Shown: positions 1 to 9,636 of the stretch, in pieces | How the letters are laid out: every line of letters starts with the position of its first letter | Position numbering within the stretch: the stretch's first letter is position 1 | Program-made: the position numbers and the translations under genes | Notes under the pieces: model-generated | What the model was told of the DNA's origin: nothing | Databases searched by the model: none | The model's input: only the letters and a program-made list of their open reading frames with translations | DNA from: Bdellovibrionales bacterium | GTDB lineage: Bacteria > Bdellovibrionota > Bdellovibrionia > Bdellovibrionales > UBA1609 | Length of the DNA stretch: 53,638 bases | Direction of reading: 5' to 3' | Assembly: GCA_023299885.1 (NCBI GenBank) | Contig: JALZUS010000051.1 | Location: 1 to 53,638 of the forward strand

Positions 1-1200
1 GAAAAGTATATTTTTGAAAACAAGCAGTATTATAAAGTAAGAGTTAAAAAACGTGATAATGATGGCAATCAGATATCAAAAGCATCAAAATTTACTAAAT
101 CAGGTAAGCGCATTGTAAATTTAAATGTCGCAAGCCGTGTGGCTCAAAACTTACAAACCCAGCTTGAAAAAGAACTGGGTTTAAAGGCAGGCTACACATT
201 TGGTGAATGGCACAAGCATGTCATAAAAAGAATGAAGGTTTCTTTTATGGCAGCGACTGTGCAGGGCTACAACGAGCATTTCATTAAATGGGTGCCGGAA
301 AGCTGGAGGGATAAAGACCTTGGTAATTTTACCAACAGCGATGTGCATGAGTTTATCTTTGGGCATATCCCAAGTATAGGCGGCACAAAGTGGGTTCAAA
401 AAAATACTCATAAGCGTCTTCACAGGGTTTTTGAAATGGCAGTGGATGAAAGGCTCATATCTATTAACCCTGCTAAGGGCATAAAGGTGAGCATCCCAGA
501 GTTTAATGCTACGGCCCTCAGAGATGATGAGGTGCTAAAGCTACTATCTGAAGGCAAACGCCACAAACATCCGTTTTACCCACACTGGGTGGCTGCTGTG
601 ATGTCAGGTATGAGAAATGGTGAGCTTTACGCATTAACTTGGGATAAAATTAGTCTTAAAAATAACTATATCGATATTAACGAGCAGTTTACTAAAAAAG
701 ACGGATTACATCTCCCTAAGAAAAAGCGAGTCCGTATTGCCGACCTTAACCCACACCTAAAGCAGTTTTTGCTAGAGCTTAAGAGGGGGCATGGCAGTTT
801 TGAAGAGACTATGTGGAAGTGGGGTGACTGGAGTACTGACGCAAGCGGTGAGCTTGTTAGAGGCAAGGTGCCTGTCCACAAAGCAAATCTGGTATTACCT
901 AGGATTAATGAGTGGAAAAACTGCATGCAAGCAGGGGCTTTAAGAAAGTTTTGCGAAAAGATTGGTATAAGATCAATTCGCTTTCATGACCTCAGGGCCA
1001 GTCATATTACTAATCTGTTAGAAAACGGCATGTCTATTACGAAAGTAATGAAGCATGTTGGGCATAGCAGAATGTCTACCACAGACCAGTATAATGATTT
1101 GTCCTCAGTAAGAGTAAAAGGCACAACAGAAGTTTCAAGCTTTGAAATGCCTACTGATGAGGATGTGCCAGATAATGTAGTTTCGTTATTTGGTAGTTGA
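1..1200 (+). CDS. Tyrosine recombinase / phage-type integrase, 5' end cut by window edge
   Basis: The reading frame is open from base 1, so the gene is truncated by the window edge; the GTG at 139 is only an internal codon. The visible 399 residues begin with an Arm-type DNA-binding segment (residues YYKVRVKKR near base 30-60), then a core-binding region and the catalytic domain. Counting from the codon at 139, the catalytic set is complete: Arg159 (in SGMRNGE), His283 and Arg286 (HDLR), His309 (VGHS) and nucleophile Tyr318 (DQYND). The family cuts and rejoins DNA at attachment sites to integrate or excise phages and islands. No tRNA or obvious att core is visible beside it. It is probably intact at its 3' end and marks the edge of an integrated element, whose body would lie outside or in the next few kb. 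Confidence 0.93.
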   Translation, partial: EKYIFENKQYYKVRVKKRDNDGNQISKASKFTKSGKRIVNLNVASRVAQNLQTQLEKELGLKAGYTFGEWHKHVIKRMKVSFMAATVQGYNEHFIKWVPESWRDKDLGNFTNSDVHEFIFGHIPSIGGTKWVQKNTHKRLHRVFEMAVDERLISINPAKGIKVSIPEFNATALRDDEVLKLLSEGKRHKHPFYPHWVAAVMSGMRNGELYALTWDKISLKNNYIDINEQFTKKDGLHLPKKKRVRIADLNPHLKQFLLELKRGHGSFEETMWKWGDWSTDASGELVRGKVPVHKANLVLPRINEWKNCMQAGALRKFCEKIGIRSIRFHDLRASHITNLLENGMSITKVMKHVGHSRMSTTDQYNDLSSVRVKGTTEVSSFEMPTDEDVPDNVVSLFGS

Positions 1201-1618
1201 TGGTTGTTTAGAGGTGGCGATTTTTAATGTGCTAATTTGGTCCCTTGCGGTCCCTAAGAATTTGAGATTTTAATCATTTCAAGGGCTTAAAGGCCATAAG
1301 TCGATCGCCCCATTTTTTGACCTAGCTCTTTTAGCGTTCCAACAAACCCCAATACCTGCAAACACTTAATAATTAAAATTTAAGAAGAGTTTTTAGATCT
1401 GAAACTTCTAGAAATATCGGCAAAATTTACTATCTGGTGACCTGGAGTGACCTCATTGGTGACTTGAAAATTACCTTTGAGGCAGTCTCTGCAAAATTGG
1501 TGACCTAACATTTTTTATTTTTTTGTTTTTAGGGCTTATAATAAAGACAGATCAAATAAGTATGTTTAATTTAATAAGCATAGAATGGTAGTTTTACCTT
1601 TCGAAGATATTAAGAGCT
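1201..1618. other. Gene-free spacer after the integrase with GGTGAC-type repeats
   Basis: No credible ORF is present. The stretch holds four short related words: GGTGACC at 1436-1442, AGTGACC at 1446-1452, GGTGACT at 1457-1463 and GGTGACC at 1499-1505, plus GGTCCC twice at about 1239-1254. Spaced repeats next to an integrase can be arm-type binding sites or the attachment region, but nothing here proves it. No hairpin terminator with a T-run was found for the integrase. Confidence 0.35.
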
Positions 1619-3289
1619 CTAGTCCAATGCATTAGAGCATGCGCTAGCACCAACTGATCCTACTGTTGAGGTCAACAGGCCTACAACATGTTTGCCAGTA
1701 ACATCTTTAAATTCAGTTGCTGTTTTTTCCTCACCAAGCCCTCTAAAAAAAGCTTTCCACATTTGGTCTTGTAGCTTGGCCACATTGTTTATCTTATCAT
1801 CATTAATATAGTCCCTGCGATTCATATACTTTGGTTTTCCCAACTCTCGCTTTATTTTTACATTTGTTGTTAACGAAGTGCTGGCAGTCTCTTTAGGCCT
1901 ATTAAAACCTGAAAGTCTCATGAGCTGCGCACCTCTATATTTTAATTCTTGCACAGTCTTGCTCGCACCAGAACCTCTAACTTCATCAAGATCTAAAAGC
2001 TTTGCCATGGCACCGCTTGCTGCAAACATATAAACCATTTTTACGGCTTCTTTATAAATTTCAATACTAGTGTTGTTAGCATCGTTAGTAAATAGCCTTC
2101 TAAAAGGTTGCGGCTGCCCAAAGTCACTAACAGCACTTACTCTAGGCGGCATAAGATCTAGCATAAGTATTAATTCTCTACTGGGATTAAAAAAACTATA
2201 ACCATCGCGCCTTTGCTTATGAGACAAAGCTTCATACTCTCTGTAGTTAAGTGGGCGTGGCGGTGACTTAAGTATACTATTAATATCCTCTAAGGTTTGC
2301 GCTAAGCCTTCACCTATTCTGACCATAGTCTCTTCTAAGTCGTTAATTGTATCAATTTTACGGCTTCGCTCATTAACTATGTCGTTTGCTAGCTGAGTTG
2401 CACTATGAAGCTTGTTGACCATAATGCCCATAGAGTACCTCAGCTTTGCAAGATCAATCATTGCACTGTCAATAGCGCCCAAAGTAGCTCTGCTGATATC
2501 GCCAGAACTTTTAGTTTCAGCATGTGCCTTTTCATAGTTTTCTGCAGTTATTAAATATGCATTATTGATTTTTTCTGCATAATACGACTCCAGGCTGCTA
2601 ACTAAACCTTCGCCTTTTTGAGAGTACTTATTAAGTTCTTTAAAAGACTCTAGAGGTATATGATTCTTATCAACAAAATGTGAAAAAAAGAATGTTGTTA
2701 CGTACCTGTTGTCATAAACAGTTGTGTTGTTAAGCTTTATTAAATCTCTAAAGCCTAACCCAAGTGATAATGACTCTGAGTACAAATCCTTTGAAAACTC
2801 ATCAACATCTAATACTTCTCTGGGGTATAAAACCTTATCTTCTACATACCATGAGGCAGTTCTATAAGGGACACTTGTGCTTGCTGTCTGAAACCCATAG
2901 TTAGGCTGATTGTAGGTGTAGCTTGATGTGTATTTATCATTATCAGGATTATTTCCTTGCTTGTTGCCTTCTAATAGTAAAAGTTCATATGCACTTATTA
3001 GGGCTTTAACTTTGGTAACTTGATCTATTGGGTAGACTTCAAGATTTATATTTTTATATGTATAGTCTTTGCTGTCAGGATGGTGCCAAGCTATCTGCTT
3101 ATGTAAATCTTTTAGGCCGCCATAGAATAGATTTTTTTCATACTCTCCATCAGGCAATGCAGACATCTCATTTATCATACTTTTAATTTCTTTTTCTAAT
3201 ACGCCATCATCCGCAAAGCTCATGCTCACAAAAAAAATGGAAAGAATCGAGATAAATACAGATGACAATATTTGCTTACTATTTTTCAT
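1619..3289 (-). CDS. Exported protein of unknown function
   Basis: The product is about 556 residues from the ATG at 3289, chosen because it opens a classical signal peptide (MKNSKQ, hydrophobic core ILSSVFISILSIFFVSMSFA, cleavage near SFA-DD). A longer frame reaches 3331 but only adds residues ahead of the signal. The mature part is largely helical and polar, with no catalytic motif I recognise; the last residues are small (SVGASACSNALD). It faces the integrase tail to tail and could be cargo of the same element, or an ordinary periplasmic or surface protein. The Shine-Dalgarno sequence is weak (AAAAG). Function unknown. Confidence 0.7.
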   Translation of the reverse strand: MKNSKQILSSVFISILSIFFVSMSFADDGVLEKEIKSMINEMSALPDGEYEKNLFYGGLKDLHKQIAWHHPDSKDYTYKNINLEVYPIDQVTKVKALISAYELLLLEGNKQGNNPDNDKYTSSYTYNQPNYGFQTASTSVPYRTASWYVEDKVLYPREVLDVDEFSKDLYSESLSLGLGFRDLIKLNNTTVYDNRYVTTFFFSHFVDKNHIPLESFKELNKYSQKGEGLVSSLESYYAEKINNAYLITAENYEKAHAETKSSGDISRATLGAIDSAMIDLAKLRYSMGIMVNKLHSATQLANDIVNERSRKIDTINDLEETMVRIGEGLAQTLEDINSILKSPPRPLNYREYEALSHKQRRDGYSFFNPSRELILMLDLMPPRVSAVSDFGQPQPFRRLFTNDANNTSIEIYKEAVKMVYMFAASGAMAKLLDLDEVRGSGASKTVQELKYRGAQLMRLSGFNRPKETASTSLTTNVKIKRELGKPKYMNRRDYINDDKINNVAKLQDQMWKAFFRGLGEEKTATEFKDVTGKHVVGLLTSTVGSVGASACSNALD

Positions 3290-3460
3290 ATCTTTTAGAG
3301 TTATCACTTCAATCTTAATTATTACAGTCACAAGGTAAGGCTTTGTAAATTACTTATTAACTGTCAAATAGTTATACGATTAAAAACCTCTAAAGCTGGC
3401 TTTACTTATCTTTCAGCCTGACGAAATATCAACAGTATCTAAACCATCAAATAAATACAA

Positions 3461-3487
3461 AAAAGCCTAAGTGAATTACTTAGGCTT
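3461..3487. terminator. Bidirectional intrinsic terminator
   Basis: AAGCCTAAGT (3463-3472) pairs with ACTTAGGCTT (3478-3487) around a five-base loop, with A-run before and T-run after. It sits 25 bases beyond the stop of the minus-strand His-rich lipoprotein gene, which it most likely terminates. Confidence 0.85.
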
Positions 3488-3511
3488 TTTGTTTATTAGT
3501 TTCTACTAACT

Positions 3512-3781
3512 CTACCCTTCACAATCATGAGTATAGCCATCAACTTGGTGATGCTTATGGCCGTCATGCCTGTAATCAGTATGATCCCCATGCTTTTTTG
3601 ATTTATGACCACACTTATTACCATGCTTATGGTTATGTTTTTTGTGATGCTTATGCGCATGACCATGGTGCTTATGGTTTTTGTGGCTACTGTATTTGTG
3701 AGCAGCTGGTTTTACATAGCCCTGACAAGCTCCTAAAATTAAAAAAGAAGCTGTAACTATTAATGCAATAATTTTATTCAT
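3512..3781 (-). CDS. Histidine-rich small lipoprotein
   Basis: This 89-residue protein starts with a lipoprotein signal peptide and lipobox LGAC, so Cys19 should be acylated. The mature 71 residues contain about 20 histidines, mixed with Lys, Gly and Asp, plus three more cysteines. Such composition suggests binding of divalent metal (Zn, Ni, Cu or Co) in the periplasm or at the outer membrane, but that is inference from composition only. A strong ribosome binding site (GGAGG, about 8 bases upstream) supports the start. It is a single-gene unit with its own terminator downstream, and no metal regulator or transporter lies beside it. Confidence 0.75.
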   Translation of the reverse strand: MNKIIALIVTASFLILGACQGYVKPAAHKYSSHKNHKHHGHAHKHHKKHNHKHGNKCGHKSKKHGDHTDYRHDGHKHHQVDGYTHDCEG

Positions 3782-3850
3782 AATAATCCTCCGTTAAGTT
3801 TTTTATTTGTCTAATTATATTTCCAGAAGATTACTTACGCAACTAAATGG

Positions 3851-5659
3851 CTAGCTTAGCTCTTCCCACCTAGCATAAAGGCGCTCGACTTCTTTTTGAA
3901 CGGTGCTCATTTCTTTAGAAAGCTCTGTCATACGGCTAGCATCAGCTAACACCTCTGGCTGGCTGCACTCCCCTGTTAAAGTTTCAAGTTTGGCCTCTGC
4001 TTTTTTAATAGCTTCTTCCATACCATCAAGCTCGTGCTGGTCTTTGAAGGTTAGCTTTTTAGGCTTTGCTTGGGGCTCAGGTTTATTTTCTGGCTGAGAC
4101 TCCATTACTTTTTTTGGCTTTGCTTTTATTTTTTCTTGTTGCTCATGCCAGTCTTCCCACTGACGTAAACCCACCATTGGTACTAAATCTTTTTCGCCAT
4201 AATCATCAACGCCAAAAGCAATAATCTTATTAGTCATTTGGTCTAAAAAATATCTATCATGAGTCACAAGTATAATGGCCCCGTTAAACTCTTGTAAAAC
4301 ATCACCTAGCACTTCAAGCGTTGGCATGTCTAAATCGTTAGTAGGCTCATCGAGTACCAATACATTAGCTTTACTTAACATGAGTTTAGCTAAAAGCAGT
4401 CGACTTTGCTCTCCACCAGAAAGCTTGCCCACTTCTTTTTCCATTTGCGAATAGCTAAATAAAAAACGCGCTAAATAACTACTGACATGCATTGGGGTCC
4501 CAGCAAAATCAACAGTATCCCCTTTAGGGCATAATGTCTGTATGCCTGTAAGATTTGGATCGAGGCTTTCACGGTTTTGTTCAAAATATGAAATTTGAAT
4601 TTTTTCAGCATGCTTTACAGAGCCTGTATCGGGCTCTTCTTGCATGGTTAGCAACCGTATAAGTGTTGATTTACCACAACCATTTGTACCCATTAAACCT
4701 AAACGTGTTTTTGGAGTAATTAATAAATCTACTTCTGGTATTATTAATTTACCATCATAACTTTTAGAAATACCTGTAGCTTCTATCAGCTTTTTAGGAG
4801 CACGTCCTGTAGACTGGAAATCCAGGCGCACTTTTGTTTTAATATTTCTAGAGGATAAATCTTCGACCTTATCTTTTAAGTGCCCAGCACTTTTTATGCG
4901 CGAGCGCTGCTTAGTAGTACGCGCCTTAACACCCGCCCTAAGCCAATCCGTCTCACGTCTTAATGTGTTTTTTAATCGAGTCTCTTGGACCTCTTGTGCT
5001 GATAATAAATCATTACGTGTTTCTACAAACTTTAGGTAATCACCATTAACACTCAAAAGCCCTTTAGGGTGGCGCTTATCAAGCTCAATTATACGGTTTG
5101 AAATATTTTGTAGAAAAACTCTATCATGGGTAATTGTTATAGTTGCAAAATTAGAGCGAGCTAGTAACTTTTCTAGCCACAATATACTCTCCATATCTAA
5201 ATGGTTTGTAGGCTCATCTAAAAGCAATAAATCAGGCTGGCGCACCAGCTCACGAGCTAAAGCCACGCGTTTTTTCCAACCACCAGAAAGGCTATCCACT
5301 AAAGTCTCTTCACCAAAGCTAGATAAACTTAATTTGGCCATATACTCTTGAGCACGGGCCATGCACTCCCAATCATCAGGGTCTTCAGCACCCTCCATAA
5401 CAGTATCAAGAATAGTGGCCTTATTAGCAAATTGCGGTATTTGCTGTAAGTAACCTATGCGTAAGTTTTTAGAAACCGAAAGATTACCTTCATCAGTCTC
5501 CTCTACGCCAGCTAGTATTTTTAAAAGGGTCGATTTACCAGCACCATTAGGACCAATCATCCCAATGCGCTCTCCGCTTTCAATAGAAAAAGAAATATCT
5601 GTAAATAAAGACTGAGCCCCAAAGGATTTACCCAGCTGATGTGCACCAATAAGTATCAT
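3851..5659 (-). CDS. uup: ABC-F family ATPase, Uup-like
   Basis: This 602-residue protein has two ABC nucleotide-binding domains and no membrane segments. Walker A motifs are GPNGAGKST (residues 36-44) and GTNGCGKST (about 323-331); signatures are LSGGWKKR and LSGGEQSR, each followed by a Walker B ending LLLDEPTNHLD or LVLDEPTNDLD. The charged linker between domains and the C-terminal Lys/Glu-rich coiled coil (about 530-602) match the Uup branch, which acts on ribosomes or branched DNA. It starts 18 bases downstream of the recQ stop, so the two are probably co-transcribed. The DNA-repair neighbour fits the known effect of uup on transposon excision and Holliday-type structures. Confidence 0.9.
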   Translation of the reverse strand: MILIGAHQLGKSFGAQSLFTDISFSIESGERIGMIGPNGAGKSTLLKILAGVEETDEGNLSVSKNLRIGYLQQIPQFANKATILDTVMEGAEDPDDWECMARAQEYMAKLSLSSFGEETLVDSLSGGWKKRVALARELVRQPDLLLLDEPTNHLDMESILWLEKLLARSNFATITITHDRVFLQNISNRIIELDKRHPKGLLSVNGDYLKFVETRNDLLSAQEVQETRLKNTLRRETDWLRAGVKARTTKQRSRIKSAGHLKDKVEDLSSRNIKTKVRLDFQSTGRAPKKLIEATGISKSYDGKLIIPEVDLLITPKTRLGLMGTNGCGKSTLIRLLTMQEEPDTGSVKHAEKIQISYFEQNRESLDPNLTGIQTLCPKGDTVDFAGTPMHVSSYLARFLFSYSQMEKEVGKLSGGEQSRLLLAKLMLSKANVLVLDEPTNDLDMPTLEVLGDVLQEFNGAIILVTHDRYFLDQMTNKIIAFGVDDYGEKDLVPMVGLRQWEDWHEQQEKIKAKPKKVMESQPENKPEPQAKPKKLTFKDQHELDGMEEAIKKAEAKLETLTGECSQPEVLADASRMTELSKEMSTVQKEVERLYARWEELS

Positions 5660-5677
5660 TTTGCCTCCAAAAACAGG

Positions 5678-7165
5678 CTACATATTTAACATTTCAAGAA
5701 CGACATCGCCAAACTCTTCAATCTTTTTATCGCCAAAACCATAAACTTCAGAAAGCTGCTCTTCTGTTTCTGGGCCACGAACAATAAGATCCATTAATGT
5801 TTTATCACTAAATACCATAAATGCTGGAATATCATTTTCATTAGAATACTCTTTACGCCAATCTCTTAAAACATCCATTTGCCATTTTTGTTTATCAGAA
5901 AGGCTTGCTGTGACATGAGCACCTTTTTTAGCACGCTTTTTCTTTTCAAAAGAAGGACGCCTTGTTTCTTTAGGCGGTTGCTTTATTTTTAAATCAGATT
6001 TTGGGTCACAACTATCACAATGCCCACACTTTTTAATACGGTTTTCATCTTTAAAATATATAAGAACATCGCCATGCCTACACTCAGAACCCTCGGCATA
6101 GTTAACCATGGCGTCTAAAGCAGACCACCTTAATGTTTTTATTTTTTTATTAGCCCTGGAGTTTGTAATAAAAAATGCCTGGAGGCCCTTATCTTTTTTA
6201 GAGTAAGCCATTAAACAAGTTGATGGATTACCATCCCTGCCTGCACGCCCAACTTCTTGATAATAAGATTCTATATTGCCAGGCATTTGAGTATGCACCA
6301 CAAGCCTTACATCAGGGTGATCCACACCCATACCAAAAGCATTCGTAGCCGCTAATATTCTTACCTTACCTTCTTGGTACTGTATTTCCATATCAGTACG
6401 TTCAATAGAGCTCATACCGGCATGGTAAAAAGCCACCGATTCACCATGGCCTTTTAAAAATTCAGTAATGCTTTCTGCTTTTTTACGAGTACCACAATAA
6501 ATAATTACTCGCCCTTTTGGGGTTTGCTTTAAAGCTTGAAGTACATAGTCTTCTTTTTCTAAATCATCAGCACAAAACTCTACTTGATAGTAAAGGTTAG
6601 GCCTATAGAAACCATAAACATGTTGATCTGGTTTTTTTAAGCCCAGCTGCTCTATAATATCTTTTTTAACTAATGGTGTTGCCGTAGCCGTTAAACCAAT
6701 CATAGGTACTTTAGGGTGAACATCCCTTAAAGTTTTAAGCATGGAATACTCAGACCTAAAATCATGACCCCACTGAGACACACAGTGAGCTTCATCGACA
6801 GCATACAAAGTGACGTTTTGCTTTTCAAGCCATGCGCTAAAGCCTTCTTTTTGAACTCTCTCTGGAGACAAATATAAAATAAAGTTTTTATTAGCCCTTA
6901 ATTGCGCAAAAGTAGCTTTTCTTTCGGCAACACTCATACCAGAGTGCAAATGCCCCGCTGGTATTCCCATTTTTTTTAATGAGTGGACTTGGTCATTCAT
7001 TAAAGCGATTAGCGGCGAAACCACTAACACTAGCCCCTCTTTAACCATTGCCGGCAACTGGAAGCACAAAGACTTACCACCGCCTGTAGGCATAACAGCG
7101 AGAACATCATGTCCCTTAAGGACAGATTCAATTATTGGTTTTTGGCCCAGTCTAAACTCAGACAT
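5678..7165 (-). CDS. recQ: RecQ-type ATP-dependent DNA helicase
   Basis: The protein shows the superfamily 2 helicase set: Walker A MPTGGGKS (residues 25-32), DEAH box with the RecQ loop (VDEAHCVSQWGHDFR), TATAT motif III, and motif VI (YYQEVGRAGRDG). A zinc-binding Cys cluster (ECRHGD ... CGHCDSC) and a C-terminal HRDC-like segment follow, but the winged-helix region appears missing, giving 495 residues against about 600 in E. coli. The family unwinds 3'-5' and acts in recombinational repair. Codons upstream of the ATG (IENLEKILKSKFG, 7166-7204) still match the RecQ N-terminus, yet hold no ATG, GTG or TTG before the stop at 7205-7207. The true start may therefore be non-canonical, or the protein is slightly short. 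First gene of a recQ-uup unit. Confidence 0.93.
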   Translation of the reverse strand: MSEFRLGQKPIIESVLKGHDVLAVMPTGGGKSLCFQLPAMVKEGLVLVVSPLIALMNDQVHSLKKMGIPAGHLHSGMSVAERKATFAQLRANKNFILYLSPERVQKEGFSAWLEKQNVTLYAVDEAHCVSQWGHDFRSEYSMLKTLRDVHPKVPMIGLTATATPLVKKDIIEQLGLKKPDQHVYGFYRPNLYYQVEFCADDLEKEDYVLQALKQTPKGRVIIYCGTRKKAESITEFLKGHGESVAFYHAGMSSIERTDMEIQYQEGKVRILAATNAFGMGVDHPDVRLVVHTQMPGNIESYYQEVGRAGRDGNPSTCLMAYSKKDKGLQAFFITNSRANKKIKTLRWSALDAMVNYAEGSECRHGDVLIYFKDENRIKKCGHCDSCDPKSDLKIKQPPKETRRPSFEKKKRAKKGAHVTASLSDKQKWQMDVLRDWRKEYSNENDIPAFMVFSDKTLMDLIVRGPETEEQLSEVYGFGDKKIEEFGDVVLEMLNM

Positions 7166-7328
7166 GCCAAACTTACTTTTGAGTATTTTTTCTAAATTTT
7201 CGATTTATAAAGTGTGCCACAAATACAGCAAAACTTCTATTCTTTTGCACAAGCTTTACAGCTAGCAGTATGTATATGTTAAACAGATACTGCTTACTTT
7301 TATTACATATAAATAAGCAGATAAAACT

Positions 7329-8195
7329 CTAATGGCTATTATTTTCTTTTATAGCCTTTATAGCATTAGCTGCAGTCTTAACCTGATGATCTCCATGCCT
7401 GTTGGAAGCACGCCAATGAACAAAATGGAAAACACCATTAAACTCATATCCATATATCCTTATACTTCCTGTATTCTTGCCTCTTTGCCTAATCTCAACA
7501 AAACTTCTATCCCAAGAGCTAAGTCTAATAATGCCAACACCATCATAGCTTCCAGCAAAAACGCCCTTTCTGATATTAGCCAAACTCTTTTCTATAGCTT
7601 CTATATGTCGGCTATCAGTAGACAGAAAAAGCTCATTAACTACTTTTTTAGAAAATAAAAACTTTATCTCTTGGTCACCATTATGGCTTTGAGCTTTATA
7701 TACCGTGTTGGCTACAATATCTTGTGGGTGTCTTTGCAAATGACTTAAGCGAAAAGTATCAAAAGTGGTGTCTTCATACTTAAAGTTACCATATCTAATG
7801 TCTTTAACTTCTACAGACAACGAGGTTAACTCATCTGACACCTTATAAATTTTAGCATCCTCTAGCTCTATTTCTTCTATCAGCTGCTCTGATAGGCTCT
7901 CAATCTCTAGTTGTGTTTCATTTAAACTTAATACAATCCTATCCAGTTCTGCCAATGCTTTTTGATCATTTTTTGATTGAAATAAGCCTCTGACAGAATA
8001 AGTATCTGCCAATAAGTCAGCCTGCATTTGCACTAAGCTATCTACTCTTTCAAATTGCTGATCAAGAGTCATTGGAACACCAGCTAAGTGCTCACCACAT
8101 TTACTAGCAGAAGCTGCCTGTAAAAATAGTAAACAGATAGTAAATAATACAGTTCTACATAGGCTTAAAAGCCATTTATTTAGTTTGATGTCCAT
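7329..8195 (-). CDS. Exported protein of unknown function
   Basis: About 288 residues from the ATG at 8195. The frame extends to 8252, but that would overlap the upstream gene and precede the signal peptide. The N-terminus has a Lys-containing start, hydrophobic stretch (LLSLCRTVLFTICLLFLQ) and probable cleavage at AASA. A helical, Glu/Leu-rich central part suggests a short coiled coil; the C-terminal part is mixed with aromatic residues (YEFNGVFHFVHW). No family recognised. It lies 31 bases behind the CE15-like esterase gene on the same strand and is probably co-transcribed with it. Confidence 0.65.
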   Translation of the reverse strand: MDIKLNKWLLSLCRTVLFTICLLFLQAASASKCGEHLAGVPMTLDQQFERVDSLVQMQADLLADTYSVRGLFQSKNDQKALAELDRIVLSLNETQLEIESLSEQLIEEIELEDAKIYKVSDELTSLSVEVKDIRYGNFKYEDTTFDTFRLSHLQRHPQDIVANTVYKAQSHNGDQEIKFLFSKKVVNELFLSTDSRHIEAIEKSLANIRKGVFAGSYDGVGIIRLSSWDRSFVEIRQRGKNTGSIRIYGYEFNGVFHFVHWRASNRHGDHQVKTAANAIKAIKENNSH

Positions 8196-8226
8196 GGATA
8201 TAGTTACTGCAAAGACCGTGCACAGA

Positions 8227-9489
8227 TTATTGACCAAAATGTAAGTTTGCAAAGTCGACTGAAAGCATCCAATACTCTTTATTAAGCCCGTGCCCCGTTT
8301 TTAAATAATGCTGGTGAAGCCTGCCTGTTGTTTTAGAGTTAATACCTGCATACTTACCACCAAACCATCTTCTTTTTTTTAGGCCTTGAACCCCATAAAG
8401 CCTATATACTGAATTAGCTTCTTTCATCATACGCCAAGCGCTTTTACCACCAGCCCAAAAATCTTTTACACCCTGAGTGTCTAATAAAGGCCTCGGAGCC
8501 ACTAAAGCCATTAAATCAGAAGCATCAAGCCCTAAAGAAGACACACCTTCACCTTTAATTTTTTCCTTAAAAGATCCAGAAAAAAAGTAAGCCAATGTCC
8601 CTTGCTCCCCTATGACATTATAAATCCAACTTTTACCCACCATTTTTTTAGGGCTCTCTTTAAAAATTGAACTTTTAAGGCTTGCCGTTCCGCCTGTGCC
8701 ACTTTGGTGCGGTATAACCATTGCAATACTATTATCTAAAGCTGTAGCTAATAAAGCGGCCTTGCCTCTCCGTGAATGCCCCGTTGCAATAATTTGATTG
8801 GACTTAATATTAGCATCCGTTACTAAATATTGAGCTCCTAATTGATAACCATAAGCCCATGCTGCCAGTGCTCCCCAAGATTTACTTTTATTTTTATGAG
8901 TCTGAATAAGCGACCACAAATCGGATGTTTTATTATTTTTTTTAATGCCTTTGTGTTGATATCCATCGGCAGCAAGCTCAGCCCCATCTATTGTAGCAAA
9001 AGCATAGCCTGACCTTAAAATTTCCTTAACAGAATAGTGCTTTTCATCTGAGCCCCTACTTTGCTTATTAAGACAAAACTTATGATGAGCGCCATGAGGG
9101 CTAATACTAATCACCTTATCTTTTAAAAGCGTATGCGCTCCACACCTGTTTAAAGCTAAAAATACGCCATATTTACTTTCTGTATTCGGCAAAAATAAAC
9201 TGAGCAGTATTGTTTTTTGATAGCCATCAAAGTTAATTTCTATTTCTTTATAATGCCCTGTCGAATGAGAAAGACTTGCACTCTTTACAACCTTAAAAGA
9301 TGGCTTGATATCTTTAGGCATAAAACCATAAATCTTATCTTGTAATTTATACCTTAGTTTTTCTTTAAACAAAGACCAGTCAGCTAAGCTTTCAACTTGC
9401 TGCCTCTGTAACACAGGTTGAACCGTATCTGGCTTTAGCAAAAAAACCGTCACTAAAAATAGCAATAAGACTGTAAACTTTAACTTCAT
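8227..9489 (-). CDS. CE15-like alpha/beta hydrolase (glucuronoyl esterase family)
   Basis: This 420-residue protein has an N-terminal hydrophobic segment (signal peptide or anchor) and an alpha/beta-hydrolase core. The nucleophile elbow GHSRRGKA (Ser239) is the hallmark of bacterial carbohydrate esterase family 15, as are YGFMP near residue 54-58, the loop SGTGGTA after the elbow (263-269) and the C-terminal catalytic His in GHGLN (about 399). CE15 enzymes cleave ester bonds between glucuronic acid and lignin alcohols, or related uronate esters. Substrate here is not predictable; algal or plant polysaccharide esters are plausible. No glycoside hydrolases lie nearby, so it stands alone apart from the unknown exported protein behind it. 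Confidence 0.75.
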   Translation of the reverse strand: MKLKFTVLLLFLVTVFLLKPDTVQPVLQRQQVESLADWSLFKEKLRYKLQDKIYGFMPKDIKPSFKVVKSASLSHSTGHYKEIEINFDGYQKTILLSLFLPNTESKYGVFLALNRCGAHTLLKDKVISISPHGAHHKFCLNKQSRGSDEKHYSVKEILRSGYAFATIDGAELAADGYQHKGIKKNNKTSDLWSLIQTHKNKSKSWGALAAWAYGYQLGAQYLVTDANIKSNQIIATGHSRRGKAALLATALDNSIAMVIPHQSGTGGTASLKSSIFKESPKKMVGKSWIYNVIGEQGTLAYFFSGSFKEKIKGEGVSSLGLDASDLMALVAPRPLLDTQGVKDFWAGGKSAWRMMKEANSVYRLYGVQGLKKRRWFGGKYAGINSKTTGRLHQHYLKTGHGLNKEYWMLSVDFANLHFGQ

Positions 9490-9636
9490 AGGTATTACTT
9501 AAATTAGCCTTAGCCTTATAACTAATCAACAACACTGGGCGCTAGATAAAAGTCTTGGCTTTGGCGCTTTGTCTGAAAGCAGTTTACTTGCTCTACTTAT
9601 ATCTAGGGCTGTAACCTATTAAAAACAGGAGTCATT

